DNA of 64,000 bases, taken from NCBI RefSeq assembly GCF_002949735.1, contig NZ_CP026681.1, positions 4,478,501 through 4,542,500 of the forward strand. Direction: 5' to 3'. Position numbers and translations under genes: made by a program. The notes under the pieces were generated by a model that was given only the letters and a program-made list of their open reading frames with translations, was not told where the DNA came from and made no database searches. The stretch is from Nostoc sp. 'Peltigera membranacea cyanobiont' N6 (lineage in GTDB: Bacteria; Cyanobacteriota; Cyanobacteriia; Cyanobacteriales; Nostocaceae). Of the stretch, positions 42,084-51,465 are shown piece after piece (within the stretch, counting starts at the first letter, position 1; each line of letters starts with the position of its first letter).

Positions 42084-42119
42084 AGACGCGATTAATCGCG
42101 TCTGTGCAGGAGTTAGGAG
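42084..42119. repeat. Dispersed palindromic element, copy 3
   Basis: AGACGCGATTAATCGCGTCT at 42084-42103, then GTGCAGGAGTTAGGAG. The AGGAG in its tail lies 8-9 bases before the ATG at 42128 and can serve as that gene's ribosome-binding site. Confidence 0.85.
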
Positions 42120-42127
42120 TGAAGGAC

Positions 42128-42721
42128 ATGCGATACTTAGAAAAATTAAACCTGATTTGTAATTCTAGTAATCAATTTATTTATCTTTCTCTAAAATTAT
42201 TATTTTTTAGTATTATTTCTCTAAATTTCCTTATTGGTGGGTGTGAGAAGGAAGATGAAAACAAGGTGCAGGAAAAACAACTATCAAGACTGGAGAAAGA
42301 AGCAGAAAAAAATGTTATATCTAAAGTTAAGACTCAAAATAACTACTTCTTAAAGCACAAAAGTTTTTTTAAACCTCCTGACGAACCAGCAACTAGGTAT
42401 GGCTCATATCCACCAATTTTTGGAACACAAAGATGTTATCGTTACTATACTGAGACAGATACTAAAGTTTTCTCGCAGACAACTATTGATGCTGTTTATA
42501 GCTATGCCGTTCAAGGCGACTGTGGTGGTATGTTTGGCTTTGAAATTAGGTGGTATGTTGGAGCGGTTTTTGCTGTTCGCATGAATGGGGACAAGCAACT
42601 TAAAATGATAAGTATTGTCTGTCAAAACAAAGAACGTTATGGGCGTGTACCCTCTAAACCAGAATATATAAACAGTGTAGTAAAATGCCCTCCCAACACA
42701 ACGCAAGTATTACCAATTTAA
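42128..42721 (+). CDS. Lipoprotein related to type IV pilin-like G/H proteins
   Basis: A protein of 197 residues from ATG 42128. It has a hydrophobic segment ending in a lipobox-like FLIGGC, so it is probably a lipoprotein. The C-terminal part resembles cyanobacterial pilin-like G/H domain proteins, with RCYRYYTETDTKVFSQTTID, GDCGGMFGFEIRWYVGAVFAVR, SIVCQNK and the terminal KCPPNTTQV. The normal pilin N-terminal helix with GFTL-type cleavage site is absent. It may be an extracytoplasmic accessory protein; function unknown. Confidence 0.6.
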   Translation: MRYLEKLNLICNSSNQFIYLSLKLLFFSIISLNFLIGGCEKEDENKVQEKQLSRLEKEAEKNVISKVKTQNNYFLKHKSFFKPPDEPATRYGSYPPIFGTQRCYRYYTETDTKVFSQTTIDAVYSYAVQGDCGGMFGFEIRWYVGAVFAVRMNGDKQLKMISIVCQNKERYGRVPSKPEYINSVVKCPPNTTQVLPI

Positions 42722-42873
42722 CTAACTCTGCAAATGAAAAAACACAGGTATTCTCCAACTAGTTGCTTTTTTAGTAAAAAAGTTTAGTACCTTCCAAGAC
42801 AGATTCTTAAGTGATTGTCGGTGAATCTTCACTATAATTAAGTGATGTGTTCACCGACAGCTTGTTAAGAAAG

Positions 42874-44133
42874 TCAACTGAACGGTTTCCAACCGGCTAG
42901 CAAATTCGGGTAAGCTACGCGTGTGGGGAAAATTCTCTGGAAACTATTCTGACGCTCTTGAGGCTTTTCTTTGCCCATATTCCAGAGGGATTCATAGAAA
43001 AAGAAAGAGACTCCAGCAAAATTGCGATCGCGTACTTTTTGCACTTGTGTCTGAATCTGCTGCATTGGCACAGATCGGTTTTTTAACCCAGCCAAAATGC
43101 CCACACTCACGGGAATATGGCTCTTGGCTGTTTTCACTTCTGGGTACTCTAATTCGCTGATAAAAACATTCAAGTCATCCCGATATATCTGCAAAACTAA
43201 GTCTTCAACAATTCCCAGCCGTTCCCACTTCTGCCAGTCTGCTAAAAAGAAGTTGTAGGAAAAACGTTGAGGATTAGGAGCAACAGAAACGAGGCAATTT
43301 TTTTTAGTAGCTTTGATGGTTTTGAATACCCGTTTCATAAACTCGGTGATCTTGTTAGCTCTCCAACTTACCCATTCTGGATCTTTAAAGTTTTTGGAGG
43401 GAGCTTTACCACGGTGTTCTTTTTTGTAAAGTGCCACTGTATAGGCATCGTATCCTAATTCTGATGGTAAGCCAAAATGGTCATCAAGTTGAATGCCGTC
43501 AATATTGTAGTTTCTGACAATTTCAACGATTAAATCTTGAATAAACTGTTGTACTTCTGGGCGAAAGGGATTTAGCCAAACGCGATTATCATTCCCATCT
43601 TTGACAATCCGAGTTCCATCGCTACGGCTAGTGAGCCATTGGGGACGATTTTTAGCTAACAGAGAATCGGCTGGTGCCATAAAACCAAATTCAAACCAGG
43701 GAATCACTGTTAACCCTTTTTGATGTCCCACATCGACAATTTCTTTGAGGATATCTCGTCCTTGTAATCCAGGCGTGGGATCGAGCGATCGCCCGATAAC
43801 TTTTTGGGCAACTTTGCTAGGATACAATGTATATCCCCAATTCCAAACCGCCGGATATATAGTATTAAAATTGAGTTCATCAAGGCGTTGCAAAGATCCC
43901 TTGAGGCGATCGCGCTCGAATAGCACATCACTATCAATATTTGTTAACCACACTCCCCTTAACTCAGATGCAGTTCGCGGCAGACTAATTTGAGCGTTCA
44001 AGGGGAACGATAGCATTACCGTAGCTACCACACTCAAGATAACTATAACGGCAAACAACCCGGACTTTCTGCTTTGACCAATATTCCACCAAGAAGAAAA
44101 CTCAACACACCACTTGAGAAACCTTTTCATCAT
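42874..44133 (-). CDS. Family 10 (GHL10) glycosylhydrolase
   Basis: 419 residues. An N-terminal anchor or signal helix (GLFAVIVILSVVATVMLSFP) precedes the GHL10 barrel, which begins ELRGVWLTNIDSDVLFERD. It includes FNTIYPAVWNWGYTLYPS, the acidic IDGIQLDDHFG strand, CLVSVAPNPQ and LVLQIYRDD. Members are predicted to cut peptidoglycan or other glycans on the cell surface. ATG at 44133 follows another (MMKRF). Confidence 0.9.
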   Translation of the reverse strand: MMKRFLKWCVEFSSWWNIGQSRKSGLFAVIVILSVVATVMLSFPLNAQISLPRTASELRGVWLTNIDSDVLFERDRLKGSLQRLDELNFNTIYPAVWNWGYTLYPSKVAQKVIGRSLDPTPGLQGRDILKEIVDVGHQKGLTVIPWFEFGFMAPADSLLAKNRPQWLTSRSDGTRIVKDGNDNRVWLNPFRPEVQQFIQDLIVEIVRNYNIDGIQLDDHFGLPSELGYDAYTVALYKKEHRGKAPSKNFKDPEWVSWRANKITEFMKRVFKTIKATKKNCLVSVAPNPQRFSYNFFLADWQKWERLGIVEDLVLQIYRDDLNVFISELEYPEVKTAKSHIPVSVGILAGLKNRSVPMQQIQTQVQKVRDRNFAGVSFFFYESLWNMGKEKPQERQNSFQRIFPTRVAYPNLLAGWKPFS

Positions 44134-44248
44134 TTGCTACAGACATTATCAAAATTATGAACAATTGGCATAGATAGCGATCGCTTCGATTGTAAGCGCT
44201 AAAACAATCGCCATCTAATCCGATCAACCTAATTCAGAATTCTTTTTA

Positions 44249-45112
44249 TTATTGGGCACTGGTTGCGAGATGATTCCAGGCTTTGACTACTGTCTGTAAA
44301 TTCTTTGGCAGATTATCTTTAGAAATATCGTTGTACTGAACCGTACCCTCTGGGCTGGTAAGAGTGAAGGTGATATAGTCAGCAGCACCACTAGGGGCTG
44401 GGTAACTCAGATTTTGGAATTTACTAAATTTAGAACGTTCTAAAAATCTCCGAAATTGTTGTACCTGTTGTACAGAAACGCGGCGAACACTACGTTCAGA
44501 ATCATTTGCATCACCAATCCGCACGCGAATTAATCGCCCATCTTTGAGTAAAACAGTCTGGTAAGTTCTACCAGCAAAGCCACCACTAGAAATTTGCCGA
44601 AATACTACATCTCTATCTAATGGTGGTGGTAACTCGCTGGCTGGAATTTGCACAGGGGACAATGTACCTTCGCTAGCCTTTTGATTCAGCCTGACTGTGG
44701 AACCTGTCTGATTGGTATGATAAGTCCAGTTTTGTTCGCCATTAGATACCACAATCAGCCAACCAGGAATTAACGCTTGGGTACAGAATTCATCAGCTTG
44801 AGGCAGTTCCAAACAACCATTGCGCCAAGTCTGTTGATTATAATCAATAATTTGCAGTTCTCTGGCTGAAATTCCCTGTCTGCGGGCTAAATCTTGTAGT
44901 ACCGCGTTAGCTACTGGACGTGGCAAGCGGTTTGATTTAATATTCTCTTTGAGAACTTCATTACTTGTTTCTAGCGATAAGTTTACAGAAGCGCCTTTAG
45001 CATCTTTGATAAGTGTTAAACCGCTAGTAACAGACAAAATTCCAGTCAAAATCAAAGCAGTTAAAATTCGTGCTTGGTTAATGTTAAAGTAGTCTTTCAG
45101 CATGAGCTTCAT
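44249..45112 (-). CDS. Exported conserved hypothetical protein
   Basis: 287 residues with a signal-like helix (ILTALILTGILSVTSGLTLI). A segment near residue 90-135 (TWRNGCLELPQADEFCTQ, then GWLIVVSNGEQNWTYHTNQTG) recurs in many secreted cyanobacterial proteins as I know them, with the conserved Cys pair likely forming a disulfide. The C-terminal half (FRQISSGGFAGRTYQTVLLK to the end) may be a second copy of a small beta domain. No enzyme motif seen. Confidence 0.8.
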   Translation of the reverse strand: MKLMLKDYFNINQARILTALILTGILSVTSGLTLIKDAKGASVNLSLETSNEVLKENIKSNRLPRPVANAVLQDLARRQGISARELQIIDYNQQTWRNGCLELPQADEFCTQALIPGWLIVVSNGEQNWTYHTNQTGSTVRLNQKASEGTLSPVQIPASELPPPLDRDVVFRQISSGGFAGRTYQTVLLKDGRLIRVRIGDANDSERSVRRVSVQQVQQFRRFLERSKFSKFQNLSYPAPSGAADYITFTLTSPEGTVQYNDISKDNLPKNLQTVVKAWNHLATSAQ

Positions 45113-45554
45113 AGTAATATAGCGGTGTTAATCAAGAGTTATAGAGAGCAAAAATAATATCCAGACACTAATAGACAATAAAATACATAATTCCAGAACT
45201 TCAGCAGTTGGAATTAATTTAGTGGATGTTTTCTGAAACACATATAAAGACAGACGCTGATGTACTGATTGTTTGTTCCTTATACAAATTATCGATGAAA
45301 ATGCATTCAATCAAAACTCCCTATAGTCTTATGGCAATAGAGTAATAACTTAGAAGCTCAAGCTTCATAAAATGAGGATTTTGTCAGAGAAGGGAATACA
45401 TACCCTTGTTTTAAAAAATAGCTTGCGAGGACACCTAGCAAAGCTGTTTGCCTCACCGGTGTAAGCAGAGATTCAATAAAAGTAATTTTAAAGCTAAGGT
45501 TTTGCTCGGATAAACCTAGCGGATACAATATTTTGCAAGTAAGCTCAGGCAATA
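45113..45554. other. Gap with no clear gene
   Basis: The minus strand holds two short frames (45128-45310 and 45358-45552) without a recognisable family. The second follows directly after the stop of the truncated gene at 45555 and may be its degraded continuation. Confidence 0.4.
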
Positions 45555-46058
45555 TTAGGCGCTGATGGCTTGTTGTTCGGCTTCAACTAACTGATTGTGA
45601 GGTACATCAAATCTAATGGTACTAGCTGCCCAGTCTTTGAAATCTGGTGCCAGCCAGACTAGCTTGCGTAGAATTTCATCATTCACCCACAACACCAACG
45701 GGAACTGAAACTGTTTCCGAAACTCATCTCGCATGATATTGGTACTGATGATTAGTTGGTTAATTTCCACTACAGATTCTAAACCCCGTACCATTAAAGC
45801 TTCGGGTTGAGTAGCACCAATCGCAGTTGTAATTGCTGTATACAAAGTGTCAGCCGCAGGTGAGAGCAGGATTTCGTGGATATCTGCTGATGAAAATTCT
45901 GTTAACAGATTCAGCACTTGCTGCTGCCTTTCAACACAGTTACAACAAGCTAATATCAGCGAGAACTCGCCACCAGAAACCATCATTGCCCTTGCCAGCC
46001 TTTTAGTGGCTGCTATGCTGCTAACTATGCCGTTTTCCGAATTACTTAAGCCGATCAT
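45555..46058 (-). pseudogene. Probable truncated N-terminal module of a TPR/ATPase-type protein
   Basis: 167 residues that look like the N-terminal module found in some large cyanobacterial TPR or NTPase proteins: GGEFSLILACCNCVERQQQVL, then QPEALMVRGLESV, MRDEFRKQFQFPLVLWVND and APDFKDWAASTIRFDV. In such proteins a long ATPase or TPR part follows; here the frame stops at 45555. The gene is either a stand-alone module or, more likely, a remnant of a larger gene. ATG start at 46058. Confidence 0.6.
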
Positions 46059-46585
46059 TAAAAAACCCTGCTTTGAATTTTAAAAATATCTGAGCAATAT
46101 TCAGTTATTCTACCCTATGATTTTTTACTCAAAAGTGTTAGACGGGTAATTTGGATAAAGTTGTTACTTTAATACTAATGACAGTCTACGGATTATCTCA
46201 GGAAGAAGTACATTGTGTATTATCCCACACTTAATAATTAAGGAATAATGTAAAGGTAGCATCAAAATCATGTGAGCAAAAGATAATGCAGGCAAAAGGA
46301 AGCAAGTAAAGAATTAACAATCTAATTACACTGTATTTTCATAGATTTTCGCATCTCTCCTTGGTTAAGTAATTATTTTTTAATATAAAGTTATAAAAAA
46401 TACTCAGTATTAAAGTAACGACAAGCATTGGGAAGTGCGATAAAACTTGACTGGCTAATGGTTTCCCGTCGCCTACAACAAGTCGCCTAGCAATTATTTT
46501 CCCTTGCAAGCTACTTTGGGGCGGGTGTAGAGTCGTGAAATGGTATCAGCCCAATATGCAAAAATCTCTCTTCATTAAAATTAAC
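46059..46585. other. Intergenic region without recognisable features
   Basis: AT-rich, no open frame of note on either strand and no strong hairpin seen. Probably contains the promoter of the minus-strand gene at 45555-46058. Confidence 0.4.
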
Positions 46586-46825
46586 TCATCCGTTTGATAG
46601 ACATGTAAATCGAAGATGTCGCCTCGTTATATCATGTCCGTTTAAGGACCGATCGTGAAGACCGCAGTTCTTGCTGGGGGTAGGAAGCGGGGGGAGTAAG
46701 AAAATATAATGTGAATAAATTGGATGGTTTATTTTCTGGAAGTCCCTAAATTCACTAGCAGGCTTGGTTTCTGGTAGTTTTAGGAATTCTTCGAGGGTGA
46801 GAGATCGAGGAGTTGCTGTTGTCAT
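46586..46825 (-). pseudogene. Uma2 family endonuclease fragment
   Basis: Only the first 28 residues (MTTATPRSLTLEEFLKLPET, then KPASEFRD) match the start of Uma2/DUF820 nuclease-like proteins, which are numerous in cyanobacteria. After that the frame is unrelated (HPIYSHYIFLLPPLPTPSKN), and the catalytic core is missing. A deletion or insertion removed the rest. Confidence 0.7.
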
Positions 46826-46870
46826 CGCCTTGAATGCAGTATTATTGCCACTCTGCCAAAATTGTATCGG

Positions 46871-47914
46871 TTATATTTTTGGCTGAGATAAATCCATCAA
46901 ATTTGCTAACTTGTAAACTACCCGCGCTCCAACATTTCCATCCCATTCAGCATCACCGACTTCACAAATATCAAAGCCAATAATTTTTCTACCACTATTG
47001 ACTAATTCCCGAAATAGACAAAATGTTTGTTCTAATTCCAGCCCACCTGGAACAGGAGTACCTGTACTGGGACAAAGTTTGGGATCTAGACCATCGACAT
47101 CAAAGCTAATATAAACAAACTCAGGTAAATGACTGATAATTTCTCGGCATAAATCAAGCCAAGTTGTTCCAGAGTAAAGCTTTTGTTTAATGGCTGGGTC
47201 GTAATATGCAATAATGCGATCGCTAGATTGGTCTATCATTTGCACTTCATCATGACTTATATCGCGCAAACCCACTTGCACAAGCTTGGAAATTTGCGGT
47301 ATTTTCATCGCATTAAACATAATCGACGCATGGGAAAACTCAAATCCCTCATAAGCATCGCGTAAATCTGCGTGGGCATCAATGTGCAAAATGCCATAGT
47401 TGGCGTAGTTAGCCGCTAATGCTTGGAAATAACCTAACGGCGAACTGTGATCTCCTCCAATGACTGCGACTTGCTTACCCTTGTTAATTGCTTCTTGACA
47501 ATTTTCAAACAGCCATTGATTAACCTGTTGCCCAGCCTGATTAATTTCTGTGAGGACAGGTGTTAAATCTGGTGTATCTGAAAGTTCTTTACCTTGGGCT
47601 AATCGCTCAATAATTTTTGCTGCCAAGGCGCGATAATATGTATTTTTCTCTAAAATATCTTGGGGAATTTCTACCATGAAAATTCCCTGCTTCCAACCAT
47701 TAGGGTTATCAAAATCGAATAAATCTAGTTGAGTCGAAGCATCGAGGATTCGCTGGGGGCCGTTAGCAGTGCCTGCACCATAGGAAACAGTGACTTCCCA
47801 CGGCACACCAAAGACAATCAGATTTGCAGACTCATAATCGCAGGGCAAACCTAAGAGGTTGCCATTTATTTCACCTACGCCGCTAGGATTGTAGTCTTGT
47901 AGTTGATTACTCAT
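46871..47914 (-). CDS. Arginase/agmatinase family ureohydrolase
   Basis: 347 residues of the binuclear manganese ureohydrolase family. Metal-ligand motifs are GGDHSSPLG, HIDAHADLRDAYEG and SFDVDGLDPKLCPSTGTPVPGG, all intact. Substrate could be agmatine, arginine, formimidoylglutamate or a guanidino acid; I cannot decide from sequence alone. ATG start 47914. Downstream of a FAD monooxygenase gene by about 85 bases on the same strand. Confidence 0.92.
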   Translation of the reverse strand: MSNQLQDYNPSGVGEINGNLLGLPCDYESANLIVFGVPWEVTVSYGAGTANGPQRILDASTQLDLFDFDNPNGWKQGIFMVEIPQDILEKNTYYRALAAKIIERLAQGKELSDTPDLTPVLTEINQAGQQVNQWLFENCQEAINKGKQVAVIGGDHSSPLGYFQALAANYANYGILHIDAHADLRDAYEGFEFSHASIMFNAMKIPQISKLVQVGLRDISHDEVQMIDQSSDRIIAYYDPAIKQKLYSGTTWLDLCREIISHLPEFVYISFDVDGLDPKLCPSTGTPVPGGLELEQTFCLFRELVNSGRKIIGFDICEVGDAEWDGNVGARVVYKLANLMDLSQPKI

Positions 47915-47999
47915 CGATTATCTTCTGGATTTACGTGGATAGACAGCACGCCGCCTAGTGGACATCTGCATTGTAATCAAAATTTTCACAGACGGTTAA

Positions 48000-49577
48000 C
48001 TACAATGCCTCTATTATTTGGTCGAAATTGCGGCGATACAACTGTTGATTGAACTTCTGCCACTGTTTTTCTGACGAGTGGGGCGATCGCTGTAATGTTG
48101 CCTCTTGGACGTATGCTATCAATGGGCGACGAAGATGTTCGTATTTCTCGAAGGCTTTGGCTATAGCTTGCAGATTATCCCAGTTATTCTCCTCAGCAAT
48201 TTTAGCGATGAGTGTTGTAACTACTAATGCATCTTCCAATCCTTGATTAGCTCCTTGAGCCATGAAGGGAGGCATTCCATGTGCAGCATCGCCAACTAAG
48301 ACGATTCGCCCTAGACTCCAGGCTGGTGGAATTGTGCCAGGATTAGCTTCTATATTGAGGTCAGTTGGGTTAGAAACTTGTAAAGAATCTGAAATGCTCG
48401 CGTGGTGAATATAGTATGGACGCTGCTGCATTTTGGCAGGAGGAGACAGACGCACTAATTGCTTAAGCGGATCGGGAAAACCTGCTTTTTCCAACTCATG
48501 CAAAGCTAAGTCAATTAAAGAACTTTCAGATTTTCCTTGCAATGAGTCTAAAGGCAAAGCAAGATGTATTATGTACCCTGCCTCACCAGTTGGTCTGTAA
48601 TATAAAATTATCCTGATGTTATTTATACAAACAGAATTTCCAGATATTTCATCATTAGTAATTGTTACAAGTGGTGAGTCTTGAAAGAAATCTTCTTTTA
48701 GTTTTGTCCATAGTTCCTTTGGTACTTCAGCTATTTCCCTACACAATATAGCTGCAAACCCAGAGTATTCAGGTCGAGCAAAATCATGATGTTGAGTATC
48801 TGTGTAAAGCAGCTTACGAACTGTAGAATTAATCCCGTCTGCGGCAACAATTAGTTTAGCTCTAATGGATTTTGTTGTTAATTCTGGGGGAGGAATATCT
48901 GAGTTTTGGGGCTGCGGATCTTTATGTTTCTGCCCATCCGTCCAATAGGCATAGGGGTTGGTTTCTATTTGGGTATCACCTACACAATCTATGCGGATAC
49001 AACCTTTTTCCGGCTCATTTACAACATTAATACAACGGTGATTAGCTTTAACTCGGTCTTCTGGAAGTAGCTGTCTGAGGGTTGTCTGCAAATTGTACCA
49101 AGAAATTGACACTCTTCCCTCGCCATAATCTTTAAACCAGTCATCGAAACTAAGCGAAATTGAGTTAATTATTTGTCCTTTTAAGTTTTTGTAAATCCAT
49201 TTTGGTGAAGTTTTAGGGGGTTGATTCTCTTCAGTAGGTTCGACAGCTTTCTGGTCATTAGACTGCTGGGAATTCAATAAACCAAGTCCAGTTTTTTTGA
49301 CTTCTTCGTAAGCGTTAGGATCTAAATATTTGAGAGATTGTAATCCATTGGGGAGAAGATCCACTGTTTGCCCAATTTGACGAAAGGCGCGAGTTTGATC
49401 GATGACAAGGATATTTTCAATTCCACGTTTACGTAAGCCAATGGCAGTTGCTAACCCAACAGGCCCAGCGCCAACCACTACAACATCGTAGATTTCTTGA
49501 GAGATAGAAGAGGCGATCGCAGATGCAGGTAATAATGTATTTGTATGTGTATGAGGACTTGATTTAGTTTCTGGCAT
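48000..49577 (-). CDS. FAD-dependent monooxygenase
   Basis: About 525 residues from ATG 49577 (MPETKSSPHT). The FAD-binding Rossmann motif VVVVGAGPVGLATAIGLRKRG lies near residue 32, and the second FAD motif GRIVLVGDAAHGMPPFMAQGANQGLED near residue 430 is typical of group A flavin hydroxylases. The middle contains a longer than usual insert (QSNDQKAVEPTEENQPPKTS). It hydroxylates an aromatic or unsaturated ring; the substrate is unknown. Immediately upstream lies a transposase remnant, so its native promoter may be displaced. Confidence 0.88.
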   Translation of the reverse strand: MPETKSSPHTHTNTLLPASAIASSISQEIYDVVVVGAGPVGLATAIGLRKRGIENILVIDQTRAFRQIGQTVDLLPNGLQSLKYLDPNAYEEVKKTGLGLLNSQQSNDQKAVEPTEENQPPKTSPKWIYKNLKGQIINSISLSFDDWFKDYGEGRVSISWYNLQTTLRQLLPEDRVKANHRCINVVNEPEKGCIRIDCVGDTQIETNPYAYWTDGQKHKDPQPQNSDIPPPELTTKSIRAKLIVAADGINSTVRKLLYTDTQHHDFARPEYSGFAAILCREIAEVPKELWTKLKEDFFQDSPLVTITNDEISGNSVCINNIRIILYYRPTGEAGYIIHLALPLDSLQGKSESSLIDLALHELEKAGFPDPLKQLVRLSPPAKMQQRPYYIHHASISDSLQVSNPTDLNIEANPGTIPPAWSLGRIVLVGDAAHGMPPFMAQGANQGLEDALVVTTLIAKIAEENNWDNLQAIAKAFEKYEHLRRPLIAYVQEATLQRSPHSSEKQWQKFNQQLYRRNFDQIIEAL

Positions 49578-49629
49578 ATTTATACACAGGAATCTGGGAT
49601 AGAAGCTGGGCAATTTGATAGTTTGTGTA

Positions 49630-49882
49630 AAAAAATACAAATTTTTGTTAAGTGTTGTACTTGCCGATACACTAGACTCAACACTATTGCTGCCATCACT
49701 GGTAGGGTTAGTAAACGATCGCGCAAGCTACGTTCTTTGTCTTTTACCCCTTTGAGATTGGCAAATGTACCTGGACTGATTAACTCAAATAGCCGCGATT
49801 CTATCTCTTGGCTTGATGGGGCGGGGACAGTGACTCGATGCCGAAAATCTGGATGCCCTTGTTTTTTGCGGGGTTTACTCAT
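49630..49882 (-). pseudogene. IS4-type transposase remnant
   Basis: From ATG 49882 the frame begins MSKPRKKQGHPDFRHRVTVP and continues through SLRDRLLTLPVMAAIVLSLV, then YRQVQHLTK, which I recognise as the N-terminus of a cyanobacterial IS4-family transposase. After about 85 residues the similarity ends and the frame runs on into unrelated sequence. The catalytic DDE part and the terminal repeats are not seen. No target-site duplication could be identified. Confidence 0.75.
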
Positions 49883-49897
49883 GACTAATATCAACAC

Positions 49898-50270
49898 CTC
49901 TGTGTTGGTTTTACCATTGAATTTCTCCCACTTGACAACACTCTATTTTTCTTAACTTGACACCAATGGCATCTTGCCCGCCCCACAAGAAGTAGTTGAG
50001 TATTTTTTTAGGGAACTCCAAAAAATAAATTATCCCAATTTCTAGACTTAACACGATTATTCCTCCCCCTGCTCCCTGCTCCCTGCTCCCTGCTCCCTAC
50101 CTACAAAGCGATGGGATATTTTTTAGTTGGAAGTCCCTTGTCAGGGCTGTAGGCAAGTTGTTTATTCTGAAACAGGGAATAATTTTTATTTTTGTTTCAT
50201 GAATAAATAGATTTGGTTGTACTCTAGTTACGAATTATTTGGTCAATAACTCAATTATCAGGAGAATCTC
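49898..50270. other. Intergenic region with short tandem repeat
   Basis: Contains about four copies of CTGCTCCCTG-type 10-bp repeats (50067-50099) and no gene. It separates the transposase remnant from the nitroreductase gene. Confidence 0.6.
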
Positions 50271-50936
50271 ATGAGTCCGATCACTCAAACTCAACCTTTA
50301 GATGTACCCAGTGCGATCGCTCAACGCCGTTCAATCAAAACTTTTAAAACAGATCCCATCGCCCCAGAACTGCTCAAACAACTGGTAGAATTGACCGTGG
50401 CAGCGCCTAGCAGCTTTAATATCCAAGACTGGCAAATTATTCTTGTGCAAGATGAGGCGCAAAAGGCAGCACTATCAGCAGCATCGTGGAATCAACAGCA
50501 AATTGTCCAAGCACCTGTAACCTTCGTCTTTGCCGCCGATCCTAACGTAGGCGAACGAGACTTAACCCCAATTTTTGAGCAAGCAAGTGAAACTGGAGCA
50601 TGGAATGAAGGTACGGTAAACTACTTTAAAACCGCAATCCCACAATTTCAAGCTACGTTAGGCGACAAGCGACGCGAATATGCGATCAAAGATGCCATTA
50701 TTGCCGCTACTCATTTGGTGTTAGCAGCAGAAAGTTTGGGATTATCCACTTGTTTTATGAACGGTTGGGTTGAGGATAAGGTAAAGGAAGTGATTGGTGC
50801 TGGGGATAATCCAGATTTAGCGATCGCTGTTGTTGTTCCCGTGGGCTATGCAGCCGAACCACGCTTAAATCCAGGTCGTTTACCATTCTCCTCCAACGTC
50901 TCTGTGGATAGAATCGGTAATCCTTATGCAGGTTAG
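50271..50936 (+). CDS. Nitroreductase family protein
   Basis: 221 residues of the FMN-dependent nitroreductase family. Conserved features: AIAQRRSIKTFKTDPIAPELLKQLVE at the N-terminus, AAPSSFNIQDWQIILVQDE for FMN contact, and AAESLGLSTCFMNGW followed by PVGYAAEPRL at the C-terminus. It would reduce nitro or quinone compounds with NAD(P)H. ATG 50271 with CAGGAGAA upstream. Confidence 0.93.
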   Translation: MSPITQTQPLDVPSAIAQRRSIKTFKTDPIAPELLKQLVELTVAAPSSFNIQDWQIILVQDEAQKAALSAASWNQQQIVQAPVTFVFAADPNVGERDLTPIFEQASETGAWNEGTVNYFKTAIPQFQATLGDKRREYAIKDAIIAATHLVLAAESLGLSTCFMNGWVEDKVKEVIGAGDNPDLAIAVVVPVGYAAEPRLNPGRLPFSSNVSVDRIGNPYAG

Positions 50937-51465
50937 CTTTCCCTAAATTGGGCATAAAGCAAGAGGTAAAAGAGTCGAGTTCTAAGCCTCATTCATGGAG
51001 TTAAAAAGCTCATCGATGAAGCTTTGAGGTTCATCGATGAAGCTTTGAGGTTAATCGACGAAGCTTTGAGGTTCATCGACGAAGCTTTGAGGTTCATTAA
51101 CGAAGCTTTGAGGTTCATCGATGAAGCTTTGAGGTTAATCGACGAAGCTTTGAGGTTCATCGACGAAGCTTTGAGGTTCATCAACGAAGCTCAAGGACTC
51201 GTGAATGAGTCTTTAATAGTCATTCACAAGTCCCATTTATACCTACTCGATAAATTATAGATATTGATCTCTGCTCCACCACTGCCAATACTGTTCGGTT
51301 AAGACAAGAGACGCGATGAATCGCCGTCTCTACAATAATCAGTCCTTTGTCTTGACGGCGATTTATCGCGTCTTTGTAATTTGTAATGATTCATCGCGTC
51401 TTTGTGATTTAGAATTTTCATCAAAAAACCTTAACCGAACTTATTGCCACCACTCCCTACTCATC
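50937..51465. other. Gap between nitroreductase and MFS genes
   Basis: Holds the 21-bp array 3 and imperfect copies of GACGCGATGAATCGC-type palindromes (51309-51330, and inverted near 51360-51400). No gene recognised. Confidence 0.6.
51009..51197. repeat. 21-bp tandem array 3 (nine copies)
   Basis: Nine units beginning TTCATCGATGAAGCTTTGA; variation is at ATCGAT/ATCGAC/ATTAAC and TTCATC/TTAATC, and the last is degraded. Frames give heptads FIDEALR (plus) and INLKASSM-like (minus). No ATG or ribosome-binding site leads the plus frame, so it is probably not translated. Same 21-bp period as arrays 1 and 2 but unrelated unit sequence. Confidence 0.9.
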
